From Cereibacter_A azotoformans (GTDB taxonomy: Bacteria; Pseudomonadota; Alphaproteobacteria; Rhodobacterales; Rhodobacteraceae): 64,000 nt of DNA. Both the position numbers and the translations under genes were made by a program. The DNA lies in NCBI RefSeq assembly GCF_003050905.1, contig NZ_QAOT01000014.1; one strand, 5' to 3'. The notes below the pieces were generated by a model. The model saw only the letters and a program-made list of their open reading frames with translations. It was not told the origin of the DNA and made no database searches. This document shows positions 50,501 through 58,637 of the stretch, one piece after another. Position 1 is the stretch's first letter; the number at the start of each line of letters is the position of its first letter.

Positions 50501-52597
50501 TCCGCCACCTCCTCCTATTATCAGGCCTTTTACAGCGAGGCCGAGCGGATGGAGACCGCGACCCGGCAGGCGACCGAGGCGCTGGCCCGGATGGGTGTGG
50601 CCCTTCCGCAGACCCGGGCGGAGTATCGCCGGCTGGTCGAGGCGCAGGATCTTACCACCGAGCGGGGTCGGGAGCTTTACGCGGCCCTCGTGAGCATGGC
50701 CGGCGTCATGGATCAGATCCTGCCGAGCGTGGCGAGCCTCTCGGCCGGGCTGGCGGGGCTCGTGGGCACCATCGCCACGGATCTCGACGGGATGATCTCC
50801 GGCGCGGCCGAGGCGCAGCGGGCGGCGGCCGCGGCGGCGAAGGGCTGGTATCAGGTCACGCTGTCTCTGCGCGACACTATCGGCGACCTGCGCTCGGCCG
50901 CGTCTGAGCTGATCTCGCCCGCGGTGGCCGCGGCCCAGTCGCAGGCGCGCTATCAGACGATGCTCGCGAGCGCGATGGCGGGCGATCAGGACGCCGCCAA
51001 AGCCGTCTCCGGCGCGGCCTCGGCCTATATCGAAGCGGTGCGCGGGCAGGCCAGGTCCGCGGTGGATGTGGCGCGCGCGCAGGCGCGGGTCCTTTCGGAC
51101 CTGCAGCTCCTGCAGGGCGTGACCGGCCTCGAGGGGGCGAAGGAGGATGTGCTGGCCACGCTCTATCAGGAGCAGGTCGATCTCCTGACCGAGGTGCGGG
51201 ACTATCTGACCGGCGGCGAGGCGCTGAAGCCCGAGCAGATTACGGCGCTGAATGCGCAGCTGGGCTCGCTCGAGAGCGCCATCGCTGCGGCGAAGGAGAT
51301 CTCCTTCGCCGCGCTCCGCGAGCGGATCGATGTGACCGTGGGGCTGACGGCGACGGCGGACATTCCGGCCGACCTGCGCCGCATCCTGAAGAGTGCCACG
51401 AGCGGGGTCGAGGTCTCGCTCGACATGGTGCTGCGGCGGATGGATCTCTCGCCCGATCTGGTCTGGATCGCGGCGAAGCAGTCTTCCGACCATCTCGCGC
51501 GCATCACCTATCTGGCGAAGGCCGACGCGCTGCCCGAGGATCTGCGCACGCTCGCCGCCGTCCGCGTGGCGCAGTCGGTGCGCCGGCTCGCGCTGGTGAT
51601 GGACCGGCCCGCCTCCGATCTCGGCATGGCGGAACTCCTCAAGGCCCTCGGCGCCAAGGGCGGCCGGATCACGCTGGGCGGGAGCTTCGCCTTCGATCCC
51701 TCGACCGGCTTCTCGAGCTGGTTCGAGACCACCACGCGGGGGGCGATCACGGCCCCCATGTCGGCGCTGCGCACCGCGCTCGGCGATCTGGCGTCCGCCG
51801 TGCGGGCAGAGACGGCCGCCGCGACGAAGAGGGGACAGGGGGCGGCTCTCTCGGCCTTCGCCGGAGGCCTCGCGACCAATGCGGCCGGCGACATCCTCGC
51901 CACGGACAAGCAGATCATGGCGATGGCCGCCAAGGCCGGGATCTCGACCGACGGCAAGACAATCGGGCAGGTGATGCGGGCCATTGAGGGCTTCTCGACC
52001 ACCGACGGGATCGAGACGATCCGCCGGCTGCCGGGGAGCCTGAAGGACTACCTCTGGGGCATCTTCCAGCAGCGGAAGGGCCGGATCCCGCTCGATACCG
52101 CCGACTACCTGCGGCTCTATCCGGACGTGGCGGCCGATGAGTTCGGCTACGATCCGACCATCCACTACCGCAACCACGGCCGCGAGGCGATCCTCGCGGG
52201 CCTGCGGCCCTTCAAGCCGGAGGTGTTCGACTGGTCGGCCATCGGCCTCGATGTCCCCGGCTTCGCCGCGGGCGGCCTGCATGCGGGGGGCCTGCGTCTC
52301 GTGGGCGAACTCGGGCCTGAGCTCGAGGCCACCGGCCCGAGCCGCATCCATAGTGCGGGGCGGACCGCCGACATCCTCGGCGGCGCCGCCATGGGCGCCT
52401 CCGAGGTGGCCGGGGCGGTGCGCGACCTGCAGGCGGAATTGGTGCAGCTGCGCGCCCAGAATGCCGAGATGGCGCGCGAGCTGGCCGAGATGAAGGTCTG
52501 GGCCCGCAAGGGCGCCGAGGCCTCCACCGCCACCGCCAAGGACCTGCGCCGGATCGGCACGGTGGGGGTGCGGATCGACCCGACGGAGGCCGTCTGA
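47594..52597 (+). CDS. Tail tape measure protein
   Basis: 1667 residues from the ATG at 47594, behind GAGGAGG. It begins SAVIGALRVNLGLDSAEFQK followed by GLKKAQSSLGAAAKAFGALS, a standard tape-measure N-terminus; long Ala-rich helices, several hydrophobic segments (for example 290-345 and 640-730) and a Gly-rich stretch around 630-690 follow. It sets tail length, roughly 250 nm by the usual ratio (inference). The C-terminal part holds DTADYLRLYPDVAADEFGYD, a short adhesin-like repeat, and a final coiled coil. The stop overlaps the next start. Confidence 0.95.
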   Translation: MSAVIGALRVNLGLDSAEFQKGLKKAQSSLGAAAKAFGALSAIGATVGAAMTGIVVPTARAANEISRLAQVANTTPQMLQRWSAASKSVGIEQEKLADILKDVNDKVGDFLSTGGGEMKDFFEKIAPKVGVTAKEFRNLSGPQALQLYVSSLEKAGVSQAQMTFYMEAIANDATLLLPLLRNNGAEMERLGDQAADLGAILSDDAVAALRDAHLALGQMATAVSAARDRIAAELAPAVEAMAVAFTTSMREGGLLRGVIDGIGSVAGAVAGNIDRLAVYTATAAAALAVSMTPALIVATRAAWAFVAGLVATRAALIRTGLGIAVVAVGELAYQTLRVVKAVGGLGSAMEIMGRVARGVWEGIKTSASALGPALDAVWKTVEGGFLTMIAAVARKWTDFLRDLSQGMAAIPGMGDAALDVGNMAIMAGSGVHALTSAAEAARDEAKALKEEAQALASEGFDAAAAAAAELRSAVTGTGEAADGAAPSVSDLGEGVSDLGGAAGGAKQKLSDLVTAAKAWKERLKTPVQKYREEIAKLGELSKKGLLSADEHRRAIGELNKELGDGIPLIGDVATAWGDFVAGGFKDFKGFVGSVLGSFKGMLAEMIATAARNRIIIGMGLGSGGLAGTAAAAAGVPGMGGGLGMLGSLFGGGGRFLGSIGNAFSAFGSGALGSLGNFFSGGLSGGFAYIGQSLSMATSGLVGFAQAAGAILGPIAAVAAAFSFFGSKTKLLDAGLRVTVRELNAMVESYRKVEKSRFGGLSKSRSTSYGLADGAVAGPIVKAVSQMQASVMDVADTLGIGAEAFKGFAASVRFSTKGLSDEEIGAKLQEKLTELGDDFAARAFGYVGRNDQAIKDLEKRIAEGTSYAVVSGLKGSLGDKILSAFLGRKQQGDLADLIAGNTLVSTRPELAALVKEGESFVEALQRLSAAMSGVNGVMDTLGHSFRAVDMVTAGMASDLAALFGGLDGLVSATSSYYQAFYSEAERMETATRQATEALARMGVALPQTRAEYRRLVEAQDLTTERGRELYAALVSMAGVMDQILPSVASLSAGLAGLVGTIATDLDGMISGAAEAQRAAAAAAKGWYQVTLSLRDTIGDLRSAASELISPAVAAAQSQARYQTMLASAMAGDQDAAKAVSGAASAYIEAVRGQARSAVDVARAQARVLSDLQLLQGVTGLEGAKEDVLATLYQEQVDLLTEVRDYLTGGEALKPEQITALNAQLGSLESAIAAAKEISFAALRERIDVTVGLTATADIPADLRRILKSATSGVEVSLDMVLRRMDLSPDLVWIAAKQSSDHLARITYLAKADALPEDLRTLAAVRVAQSVRRLALVMDRPASDLGMAELLKALGAKGGRITLGGSFAFDPSTGFSSWFETTTRGAITAPMSALRTALGDLASAVRAETAAATKRGQGAALSAFAGGLATNAAGDILATDKQIMAMAAKAGISTDGKTIGQVMRAIEGFSTTDGIETIRRLPGSLKDYLWGIFQQRKGRIPLDTADYLRLYPDVAADEFGYDPTIHYRNHGREAILAGLRPFKPEVFDWSAIGLDVPGFAAGGLHAGGLRLVGELGPELEATGPSRIHSAGRTADILGGAAMGASEVAGAVRDLQAELVQLRAQNAEMARELAEMKVWARKGAEASTATAKDLRRIGTVGVRIDPTEAV

Positions 52598-53493
52598 TGC
52601 GGATCATCCTGCCGACCCCGGTGACGCCGGCGGCGCTTCTCGCGAGCAATATCCCCGAGGACGACCATCCCGCCTGGAGCGCAGGCCAGACCTACGCCCG
52701 GGGCGCGCGCGTGGTGGCGGATCACGGCGTCTGGGAGAGCGTGGCCGACGGCAACCAGGGCCACGATCCGGCGGGGGATGCGCTCGGCAGCTGGTGGCTC
52801 CGGATCGGGGCCACCAACCGCTGGCGCGCCTTCGACGAGCGGATCGGCGGCCAGACGGTCGGCGGCCCCACGATCACCTATTCCATCCGGCTGCCGCGCA
52901 CGCTGAACCGCATCGCCTTCTTCAACCTCGATGCGGCTTCGATCCGGGTGACGGTCACCACGCCCGCAGGGGCCACGATCCACGACCGGACGGTCGATCT
53001 CGTGGCGCGCGATCCGGTGGGCACCTTCTGGGAATATGTCTTCACCGAGTTCGCCTTCACGCCGAACGTGATCGTCGCGGCTCCGCTGCCGGCCGGGGCC
53101 ACGCTCGACATCACGGTAACGGGGGGCGCCGTCACCCGCGTGGGCGAGATCGTGATGGGCCGCGACACGCCGGTCGGCACCACGGTGGCCGGCACCGGCC
53201 TCGGTCTCGGTCTCGTCGACTATTCCGTGAAGCAGCGCGACGAATGGGGCGGGCTCTATATCGTGCCGCGCCCCGTCACCCGCACCGTCTCGCTCGCCTT
53301 CCAGGTCCCGCTCGAGGGCGCGGCCCGCGTCCAGTCGATCATGGAGCGGGTCTCGAGCCGGCTCGCCGTCTTCTACGCGGGCGAAGGGGCCGACGTCTGG
53401 GGCACCACCGTCGCCGGCATCCTCCGCGATTACGACCTTACCCTCGGCCATGCCATCTGCGACGGCCGCGCCGAGGTCGAGAGCCTCGCCTGA
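52597..53493 (+). CDS. Tail protein with carbohydrate-binding-like module
   Basis: 298 residues, start overlapping the tape-measure stop (TGATG). The segment PAWSAGQTYARGARVVADHG followed by VWESVADGNQGHDPAG has the spacing of a chitin/cellulose-binding (CBM5/12-like) module. The rest is beta-rich (ITYSIRLPRTLNRIAFFNLD; GGLYIVPRPVTRTVSLAFQV). Place and content suggest a distal-tail or baseplate protein contacting the cell surface. Confidence 0.75.
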   Translation: MRIILPTPVTPAALLASNIPEDDHPAWSAGQTYARGARVVADHGVWESVADGNQGHDPAGDALGSWWLRIGATNRWRAFDERIGGQTVGGPTITYSIRLPRTLNRIAFFNLDAASIRVTVTTPAGATIHDRTVDLVARDPVGTFWEYVFTEFAFTPNVIVAAPLPAGATLDITVTGGAVTRVGEIVMGRDTPVGTTVAGTGLGLGLVDYSVKQRDEWGGLYIVPRPVTRTVSLAFQVPLEGAARVQSIMERVSSRLAVFYAGEGADVWGTTVAGILRDYDLTLGHAICDGRAEVESLA

Positions 53494-53509
53494 CGCAAGG
53501 GAGCATCCC

Positions 53510-54994
53510 ATGGACTTCTTCTCTCCCCCGCCGACGCCGCCGAACAGCGGCAACCCCGGCACCTTCAACGACAATGCCGACGCCTTCCTGGGCTGGTTCC
53601 CCGCCTTCGTGGCCGAGCTGAACGAACTTCTGCCCTATCTCACCGGCGCGGGCTTCGGCGACGGCACCGCCGCAGCCCCCGGCCTCTTCTGGCGGGACGA
53701 TCGCGACACCGGGCTCTTCCGGCCGGGCAGCAATGCGCTGGGGATCGCGGCCGGCGGCGTCCTCCGGCTCACGGTCTCGGCCCTCGCGCTCACTTCGACC
53801 GTGCCGCTCCGGGCGCCGCTCGGGACGGCGGCCGCCCCGGGGATCTCGTTCGAGACCGATCCGAACACCGGGATCCGCAGCGACGGGGCGGATGTCCTGC
53901 AGTTCGTCACGGGCGGGGCCACGCGCGGCTTCTTCTCCACCTCCCACTTCCAGTCCACCCTCCCGGCCGTGCTGCCCGGCGGGGCGGCGGCCACCCCCGG
54001 CCTCACCTTCGCGGGCGACCTCGACACCGGGATCTTCCGGGCCTCGGCGGACCTCCTCGGGATCGCGGCCGGGGGCGAGGAGCGGTTCCGGGTCGGCTCC
54101 GGCCGCGCGGCCGCGCTGGTGCCGTTCAGCGTTCCGGACGGGACGCAGACCTTCCCGGGCCTCACCTTCAACGGGGAGGTGGGCTCGAACACGGGCTTCT
54201 TCCTCGCGGCCGAGAACGAGCTCGGCGTCACCTGTCAGGGGACGGAACGGGCGCGGTTCACGCCCTCCGGCATGGAGCTGCAGGGGCTCATGTCCGGCAC
54301 GGCCGTGACCCAGACCGATCTCGACACCACGCCGGGGCGCCTCCTCAAGGTCGGGGACTATGGCCTCGGCGGCACGGCGCGCACCGCGCCCGGAAACGAC
54401 GTGGACCAGATCACGACCACCGGCTTCTATCGGGTCACAGGGACCACGCTGAACCGCCCCGGCGGCATGACCGTGGGCACCCTGCAGCACATCCAGCACG
54501 GGGCCAGCCGCGCGGTGCAGATCGCCTACCCGCAGACGGCCAGCGACACCGGGCACTGGTGCCGCTCCAAGGACACCACTTGGGGAGACTGGTTCCTGAC
54601 CTACGACCAGCGCAATATCGTGGGCGCCGTGAGCTGGTCTTCCGGACTTCCGCGCGGCGGCATCATCGAAAAGGGCGAGACGGCTGGCGCCGAGTATGTT
54701 CGCTTTGCGGATGGGACGCAGCTTTGCCGCCTGGTCCAGACCGGGGTTCCGGGTCCGACCACTCCGCATGGGCCCCTCTATCGCACCGAATGGCAGACGG
54801 TGACGCTTCCCGTCGAGTTCGCGAGTGGGGCCCTGAACGGGCATTGCGTGACGGGCGGCTGCCGGGGCGGCTCCGTGATCTCGCTGCTCGGCCGGCCGGG
54901 GGCCTCGAACGTCGCCGCCTACATGCTTCTGTCGCCGACGTCCTACGCCGCGACGCAGGTCGTCGATCTTCTCGTCACCGGTCGCTGGAGGTAA
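53510..54994 (+). CDS. Tail fibre with four internal repeats and a knob-like C-terminus
   Basis: 494 residues from the ATG at 53510. Residues 50-260 hold four diverged repeats of about 50 residues, each centred on the pattern APGLxFxxDxDTGIFRxxxD followed by LGIAAGG (for example TPGLTFAGDLDTGIFRASAD). A knob-type domain follows (ITTTGFYRVTGTTLNRPGG; WCRSKDTTWGDWFLTYDQRN), then a beta-rich tip. It probably determines host-receptor binding. No transmembrane or signal sequence. Confidence 0.82.
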   Translation: MDFFSPPPTPPNSGNPGTFNDNADAFLGWFPAFVAELNELLPYLTGAGFGDGTAAAPGLFWRDDRDTGLFRPGSNALGIAAGGVLRLTVSALALTSTVPLRAPLGTAAAPGISFETDPNTGIRSDGADVLQFVTGGATRGFFSTSHFQSTLPAVLPGGAAATPGLTFAGDLDTGIFRASADLLGIAAGGEERFRVGSGRAAALVPFSVPDGTQTFPGLTFNGEVGSNTGFFLAAENELGVTCQGTERARFTPSGMELQGLMSGTAVTQTDLDTTPGRLLKVGDYGLGGTARTAPGNDVDQITTTGFYRVTGTTLNRPGGMTVGTLQHIQHGASRAVQIAYPQTASDTGHWCRSKDTTWGDWFLTYDQRNIVGAVSWSSGLPRGGIIEKGETAGAEYVRFADGTQLCRLVQTGVPGPTTPHGPLYRTEWQTVTLPVEFASGALNGHCVTGGCRGGSVISLLGRPGASNVAAYMLLSPTSYAATQVVDLLVTGRWR

Positions 54995-55000
54995 CCCGCC

Positions 55001-55318
55001 ATGATGCGCATTCGCATGGTCCCGCTTCGGCGGATGTATGAGCTGACCCTGTTCCGGGTTCAGGGAGACACCCTGACCTGCAATGACATGGTCTACGACT
55101 TCAGCGACGTCGAGGAGGGAGACGTGCTCCCCTGGGACGCGATGGACAACACCTGGGTGACCAGCAACGTCACCCGCGTCAACGGCGTGCTCGAGTTCGA
55201 GGTGGTGTTCCCCCACGGCTATTACGGGGACATCTCCTTGCCGAACCCGGGCACGATCGAGGTCGAGGATCAGGATATCCCGATCCCGCCCTATCTCCCG
55301 CCGTCCGCGGAGGGCTGA
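55001..55318 (+). CDS. Small tail-associated protein, unknown
   Basis: 105 residues. VPLRRMYELTLFRVQGDTLT, NDMVYDFSDVEEGDVLPWDA and VVFPHGYYGDISLPNPGTIE form a compact, acidic, beta-rich protein with a Pro-rich end (DIPIPPYLPPSAEG). It follows the fibre gene closely, so a fibre-assembly or accessory role is likely, but I do not recognise the family with certainty. Confidence 0.7.
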   Translation: MMRIRMVPLRRMYELTLFRVQGDTLTCNDMVYDFSDVEEGDVLPWDAMDNTWVTSNVTRVNGVLEFEVVFPHGYYGDISLPNPGTIEVEDQDIPIPPYLPPSAEG

Positions 55319-55321
55319 TCC

Positions 55322-55657
55322 ATGAGCAGGAGGAGAGCAATGATGACGACCGCAACCATCGATTACAGCAGGCTCATGAAGGCCCGGGACATCAAGGCGC
55401 AGGCCGAGGCCCGCGCGCGGGGGCCGGCCGAGATCAGCCTGCTGCAGGTCATGATCGTGGTCGGCGAGGAGAAGTGGGCCCGTGCGATGGCCATCGCGGA
55501 GGACGCCGCCTACCCATGGGCGATGCGGGCGGCGCTGCGCGGCGCGACGGTGCTCGTCCGGGGATCGGAGACGATGGACACGCTCGCCTTTCTCCTCGGC
55601 CTCTCGCCGGAGGAGACCGATCGGCTGTTCATCGAAGCCGCGCAGGTGACGCTGTGA
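55322..55657 (+). CDS. Small tail-region helical protein, unknown
   Basis: 111 residues; the true start may be the second or third Met (MMTTATIDYSRLMKARDIKA). Helical, with LLQVMIVVGEEKWARAMAIA and LAFLLGLSPEETDRLFIEAA. Paired with the previous gene (three bases between them). Function unknown. Confidence 0.65.
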   Translation: MSRRRAMMTTATIDYSRLMKARDIKAQAEARARGPAEISLLQVMIVVGEEKWARAMAIAEDAAYPWAMRAALRGATVLVRGSETMDTLAFLLGLSPEETDRLFIEAAQVTL

Positions 55658-55890
55658 GCCCGGTCCGGTTCAACGCGAGTCGCTGACACGCCGGCCGACC
55701 GCGCCGCCTGGGCCGCCTGTCGTCGGCCGTTGCGCGACGTGCTGAGGCGGCTGGGCGCCCCCGCCGGGATCGTCAGGCCCGCAGGCCCGCCTGCCTAAGG
55801 CGCTCCCGCCCTCCCGATCATCATGACACGACCCGGCCACCCCCGGCCGGGCCGAGACCCGCGCGAGGCGCGCAGAACAGGAGCGGCGCG

Positions 55891-56208
55891 ATGCCGGAAA
55901 AGGGACTGATCGACACCATCACGGCGCTCTGGGGCGGGGCCATCGCCACGCTGATCGCGGCCGCCATGGGGCGGCTCATGTATCACACGGGCGAGGTCCG
56001 CGCCCGCCGCCGCGCCTTCTTCGGCCGCGAGCTCCTCTGGGAGATCCCCGCCCTCGTCGCCATGGCCTTCGTGGGCGAAGCGCTGAGCTCGTACCTCAAC
56101 CTAGACGGCCGCGCCGCCATGGGGCTCGTGGCGATGCTGGCCTATCTCGGCCCGCGCGGGACGACGGCGATGCTGGAGCGGCTCTGGCGGGGAAGGAGTG
56201 CGGGGTAA
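55891..56208 (+). CDS. Holin-like membrane protein (LydA type)
   Basis: 105 residues with two or three hydrophobic segments (TITALWGGAIATLIAAAMGR; LWEIPALVAMAFVGEALSS; AAMGLVAMLAYLGPRG). Length, topology and location before the endolysin fit a LydA-like holin that permeabilises the inner membrane at lysis. Confidence 0.75.
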   Translation: MPEKGLIDTITALWGGAIATLIAAAMGRLMYHTGEVRARRRAFFGRELLWEIPALVAMAFVGEALSSYLNLDGRAAMGLVAMLAYLGPRGTTAMLERLWRGRSAG

Positions 56209-56240
56209 CGGAGGCGATCCGAGGCTGCCCCTCACCACGA

Positions 56241-56462
56241 TCAGGGCGCGAGCGCCTTCCGCAGCGCCTCATTCACGAAGGCGCTCTTGTTCGGCATCCC
56301 GTCCAGCCTGGAGGCGAGCTCGGGATCGATCATCAGGTTCATGCGCACCTTCTTCTGCTCGCTCGGCTTCGGCGGCCGGCCGCGGCGCGCGTTGGCGAAG
56401 AAGTGGTCGTCCAGCTCGCGGACTTCGTCGTCGTCGCCGATGTAGGGTGTCACCTTAGCCAT
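56241..56462 (-). CDS. brnA: BrnA-like antitoxin
   Basis: 73 residues. A ribbon-helix-helix-like C-terminus (KVRMNLMIDPELASRLDGMP followed by NKSAFVNEALRKAL) with an acidic N-terminus (DDDEVRELDDHFFANARRGR). It overlaps the upstream brnT by 8 bp. As antitoxin it would bind BrnT and repress the shared promoter. Confidence 0.8.
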   Translation of the reverse strand: MAKVTPYIGDDDEVRELDDHFFANARRGRPPKPSEQKKVRMNLMIDPELASRLDGMPNKSAFVNEALRKALAP

Positions 56463-56727
56463 ACTTCCTCTCCTCTCGGGCGTTCGCCTTGCGCAGGCTG
56501 ATCACGCGAAGCACGTCGCCCCGCCAGCACCAGGCCACAACGCAAAGACGGTCGCGGATGGGCGCGACGGTGATGTAGCGGGTCTCCGGGTAGGGCCGCC
56601 GCGTGTCCTCGAGGGTCAGCGCGGCATCCCAGTCGATCAGAGCGACGTCGGCGAAATCGAGGCCACGGTCTGCCAGCGTGGCCTGCCGTTTGTCTTCGTC
56701 CCATTCGAGTTCGATGCCGTCGCTCAC
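56455..56727 (-). CDS. brnT: BrnT-like ribonuclease toxin
   Basis: 90 residues from the GTG at 56727. The BrnT pattern is ELEWDEDKRQATLADRGLDF, the conserved ALTLEDTRRPYPETRYI, and VISLRKANAREERKYG at the end. BrnT is a RelE-fold RNase halting translation. Order toxin-antitoxin and the overlap match BrnTA. The pair is opposite in strand to the lysis genes, so it is expressed from its own promoter in AT-rich DNA near 56730-56780. Confidence 0.85.
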   Translation of the reverse strand: MSDGIELEWDEDKRQATLADRGLDFADVALIDWDAALTLEDTRRPYPETRYITVAPIRDRLCVVAWCWRGDVLRVISLRKANAREERKYG

Positions 56728-56738
56728 GCGATTAAATA

Positions 56739-56775
56739 TACACACGCAAAAGGCAGCAATCAATATAGGTGTGTA
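56739..56775. promoter_or_regulatory. Possible BrnTA promoter/operator
   Basis: An inverted repeat TACACAC (56739-56745) and GTGTGTA (56769-56775) lies in a locally AT-rich stretch just upstream of brnT; TATTTAAT on the minus strand could be a -10 region. It is a reasonable BrnA-BrnT operator, by analogy only. Confidence 0.45.
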
Positions 56776-56955
56776 GTGAAAATACGGTCGCGCGACAGCG
56801 CGCCCGCAGCGCCCCTCTGGCAGGGGCCGGGCTGCGCGAACAGCCCGAACCACGCGGCCAAAGTCTCACCTACAACCGCGCCAGCCTGTCCGTCGCCTTT
56901 CAGACTGCCTGCCACCCCTCGCGAGGGCAGGCGCCTTGTGAGGCAGAATCACCAA

Positions 56956-57762
56956 ATGAAACAAGTACCTCCCGCCGCCCCGGTGGCCCCGTGGCTCGGC
57001 GGCAAGAAACGTCTCCACCCGCTCATCCTCGAGCGGATCGAGGCCATCCCCCACCGCGCCTATGTCGAGCCCTTTGTCGGCATGGGCGGGATCTTCCTCC
57101 GCCGCCGCTTCCGGCCGCGCCTCGAGGTGATGAACGACCGCAACGGCGAGATCATCAACCTCTTCCGGATTCTGCAGCGCCATTACCCGCAGCTTCTCGA
57201 GATCATGCGCTTCCAGATCTGCAGCCGGCGCGAGTTCGATCGGCTGCGGGTCACCGACCCCGCCACGCTCACCGACCTCGAGCGGGCCGCCCGGTTCCTC
57301 TACCTCCAGCGGCTGAGCTTCGGCGGCAAGCTCGACGGGGTCTTCGGCGTCTCGGCCGGGCACGGGCCGCGCTTCTCGCTGGCGCGCCTCGAGCCGGTGC
57401 TCGACGCCGCCCACGAGCGGCTCGACGGCGTGGTCTTCGAGAGCCTCGACTGGGCGGATCTCATCCCGCGCTATGACACGGCCGAGACGCTCTTCTATCT
57501 CGACCCGCCCTACTTCGGCGGCGAGAACGACTACGGTCGCGGGATCTTCGACCGGGCGCAGTTCGCGCGGATCGCCGAGATCCTCGGCGGCCTGAAGGGC
57601 GCCTTCCTCATGTCCATCAATGACACGCCCGAGATCCGGGCGCTCTTCGGCCGGTTCCACCTCGAGCCGGTGCGGCTAAGCTATTCGGTCTCCGCTTCGG
57701 GCAGCACCGAGGCGCAGGAGCTCCTCGTCTCGAACCGCGAGCGGATCGCGACCCTCCTCTGA
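56956..57762 (+). CDS. Dam-type adenine-N6 DNA methyltransferase
   Basis: 268 residues from the ATG at 56956. The group alpha pattern is present: PWLGGKKRLHPLI, YVEPFVGMGGIFL (SAM binding), the FGGKLDGVFGVS block and the catalytic DPPY in LFYLDPPYFGGENDYG. It should methylate adenine, possibly GATC, to evade host restriction or regulate the phage. Located oddly in the lysis region between BrnTA and the endolysin. Confidence 0.88.
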   Translation: MKQVPPAAPVAPWLGGKKRLHPLILERIEAIPHRAYVEPFVGMGGIFLRRRFRPRLEVMNDRNGEIINLFRILQRHYPQLLEIMRFQICSRREFDRLRVTDPATLTDLERAARFLYLQRLSFGGKLDGVFGVSAGHGPRFSLARLEPVLDAAHERLDGVVFESLDWADLIPRYDTAETLFYLDPPYFGGENDYGRGIFDRAQFARIAEILGGLKGAFLMSINDTPEIRALFGRFHLEPVRLSYSVSASGSTEAQELLVSNRERIATLL

Positions 57763-57815
57763 AAATCCCACCAGGCCGACCACCCACGCCCCGCCCTCGC
57801 GCGGGGCTTTTGCAT

Positions 57816-58625
57816 ATGGAGAAAGACGTGACGACTTCCGACATCCAGCGGCTCTTGTCGGCCGCGGGGCTCTACCGCGGCGCCATCGACGGCGATGCGG
57901 GGCCGCTGACCCAGACGGCCACACAGGCTGCGCTCGAGGGAGAGCCGATGCCCTGGCGCGGCTGGCCCTCGCGCCGGCAGCGAATCGCGGCCGGCCAAGC
58001 GGTGCTGGCGCGGCTCGGCCATGCGCCGGGCCGGATCGACGGGCTCCTAGGGCCCAACACCCGCGAGGCGCTCACCGCCTGGGCTTCGGGGCCCTTGCGC
58101 GCCGCCGTCGACCGGGTGACGCTGCCCGGCCATGCCGTGGCCGATGCCCAGGGCGCCTATCCGCGGCAGGAGTCCGTCGCGACCTTCTATGGCGTGGCAG
58201 GCGGGCCCGACTGCACCGGCGGGATCGTCGAGCTGCCGATCCCGTTCCGGCTCGCCTGGGATCTCAACACGAGCATCACGAGCTTCCGCTGCCACAAGCT
58301 CGTCGCCGCGCCGATGACGCGGATCTTCCGCGAGGCGGTGTCGCACTACGGCGCGGACCAGTTCGAGAGCCTGCGGCTGAACCTCTTCGGCGGCTGCTTC
58401 AACCACCGGCCCATGCGCGGCGGCTCGGCGCTCTCGATGCACTCCTGGGGGATCGCCGTCGATCTCGATCCCGAGCGCAACCCGCTCCGCTGGGGCCGTG
58501 ACCGGGCGAGCTTCGCCGCGCCCGCCTACGAGCCCTTCTGGACCATCGTCGAAGCCGCCGGCGCCACGAGCCTCGGCCGCGCCTGCAACCGCGACTGGAT
58601 GCACTTCCAGTTCGCCCGCCTCTGA
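57816..58625 (+). CDS. Endolysin: peptidoglycan-binding plus M15 peptidase
   Basis: 269 residues from the ATG at 57816. The N-terminal region has a PG-binding helix bundle (DIQRLLSAAGLYRGAIDGDA; HAPGRIDGLLGPNTREALTA). The C-terminal D-Ala-D-Ala-carboxypeptidase-like M15 domain shows the zinc motif SMHSWGIAVDLDPERNPLRW with His and Asp, and the final His in NRDWMHFQFARL. It cleaves peptide cross-links at lysis. Confidence 0.88.
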   Translation: MEKDVTTSDIQRLLSAAGLYRGAIDGDAGPLTQTATQAALEGEPMPWRGWPSRRQRIAAGQAVLARLGHAPGRIDGLLGPNTREALTAWASGPLRAAVDRVTLPGHAVADAQGAYPRQESVATFYGVAGGPDCTGGIVELPIPFRLAWDLNTSITSFRCHKLVAAPMTRIFREAVSHYGADQFESLRLNLFGGCFNHRPMRGGSALSMHSWGIAVDLDPERNPLRWGRDRASFAAPAYEPFWTIVEAAGATSLGRACNRDWMHFQFARL

Positions 58626-58637
58626 AGGAGAGACCCC

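Noticed and set aside
47390..52351. 1653-residue open frame on the minus strand opposite the tape measure gene
   Set aside because: High-GC antisense shadow: Arg/Gly/His-rich with no domain, exactly mirroring the tape measure codons, which carry a convincing ribosome site and family N-terminus.
55658..55797. Open stretch after 55657 in the same frame as the preceding gene (DRAAWAACRRPLRDVLRRLG)
   Set aside because: It would need stop-codon readthrough or a start codon that is absent; no ribosome site is seen.
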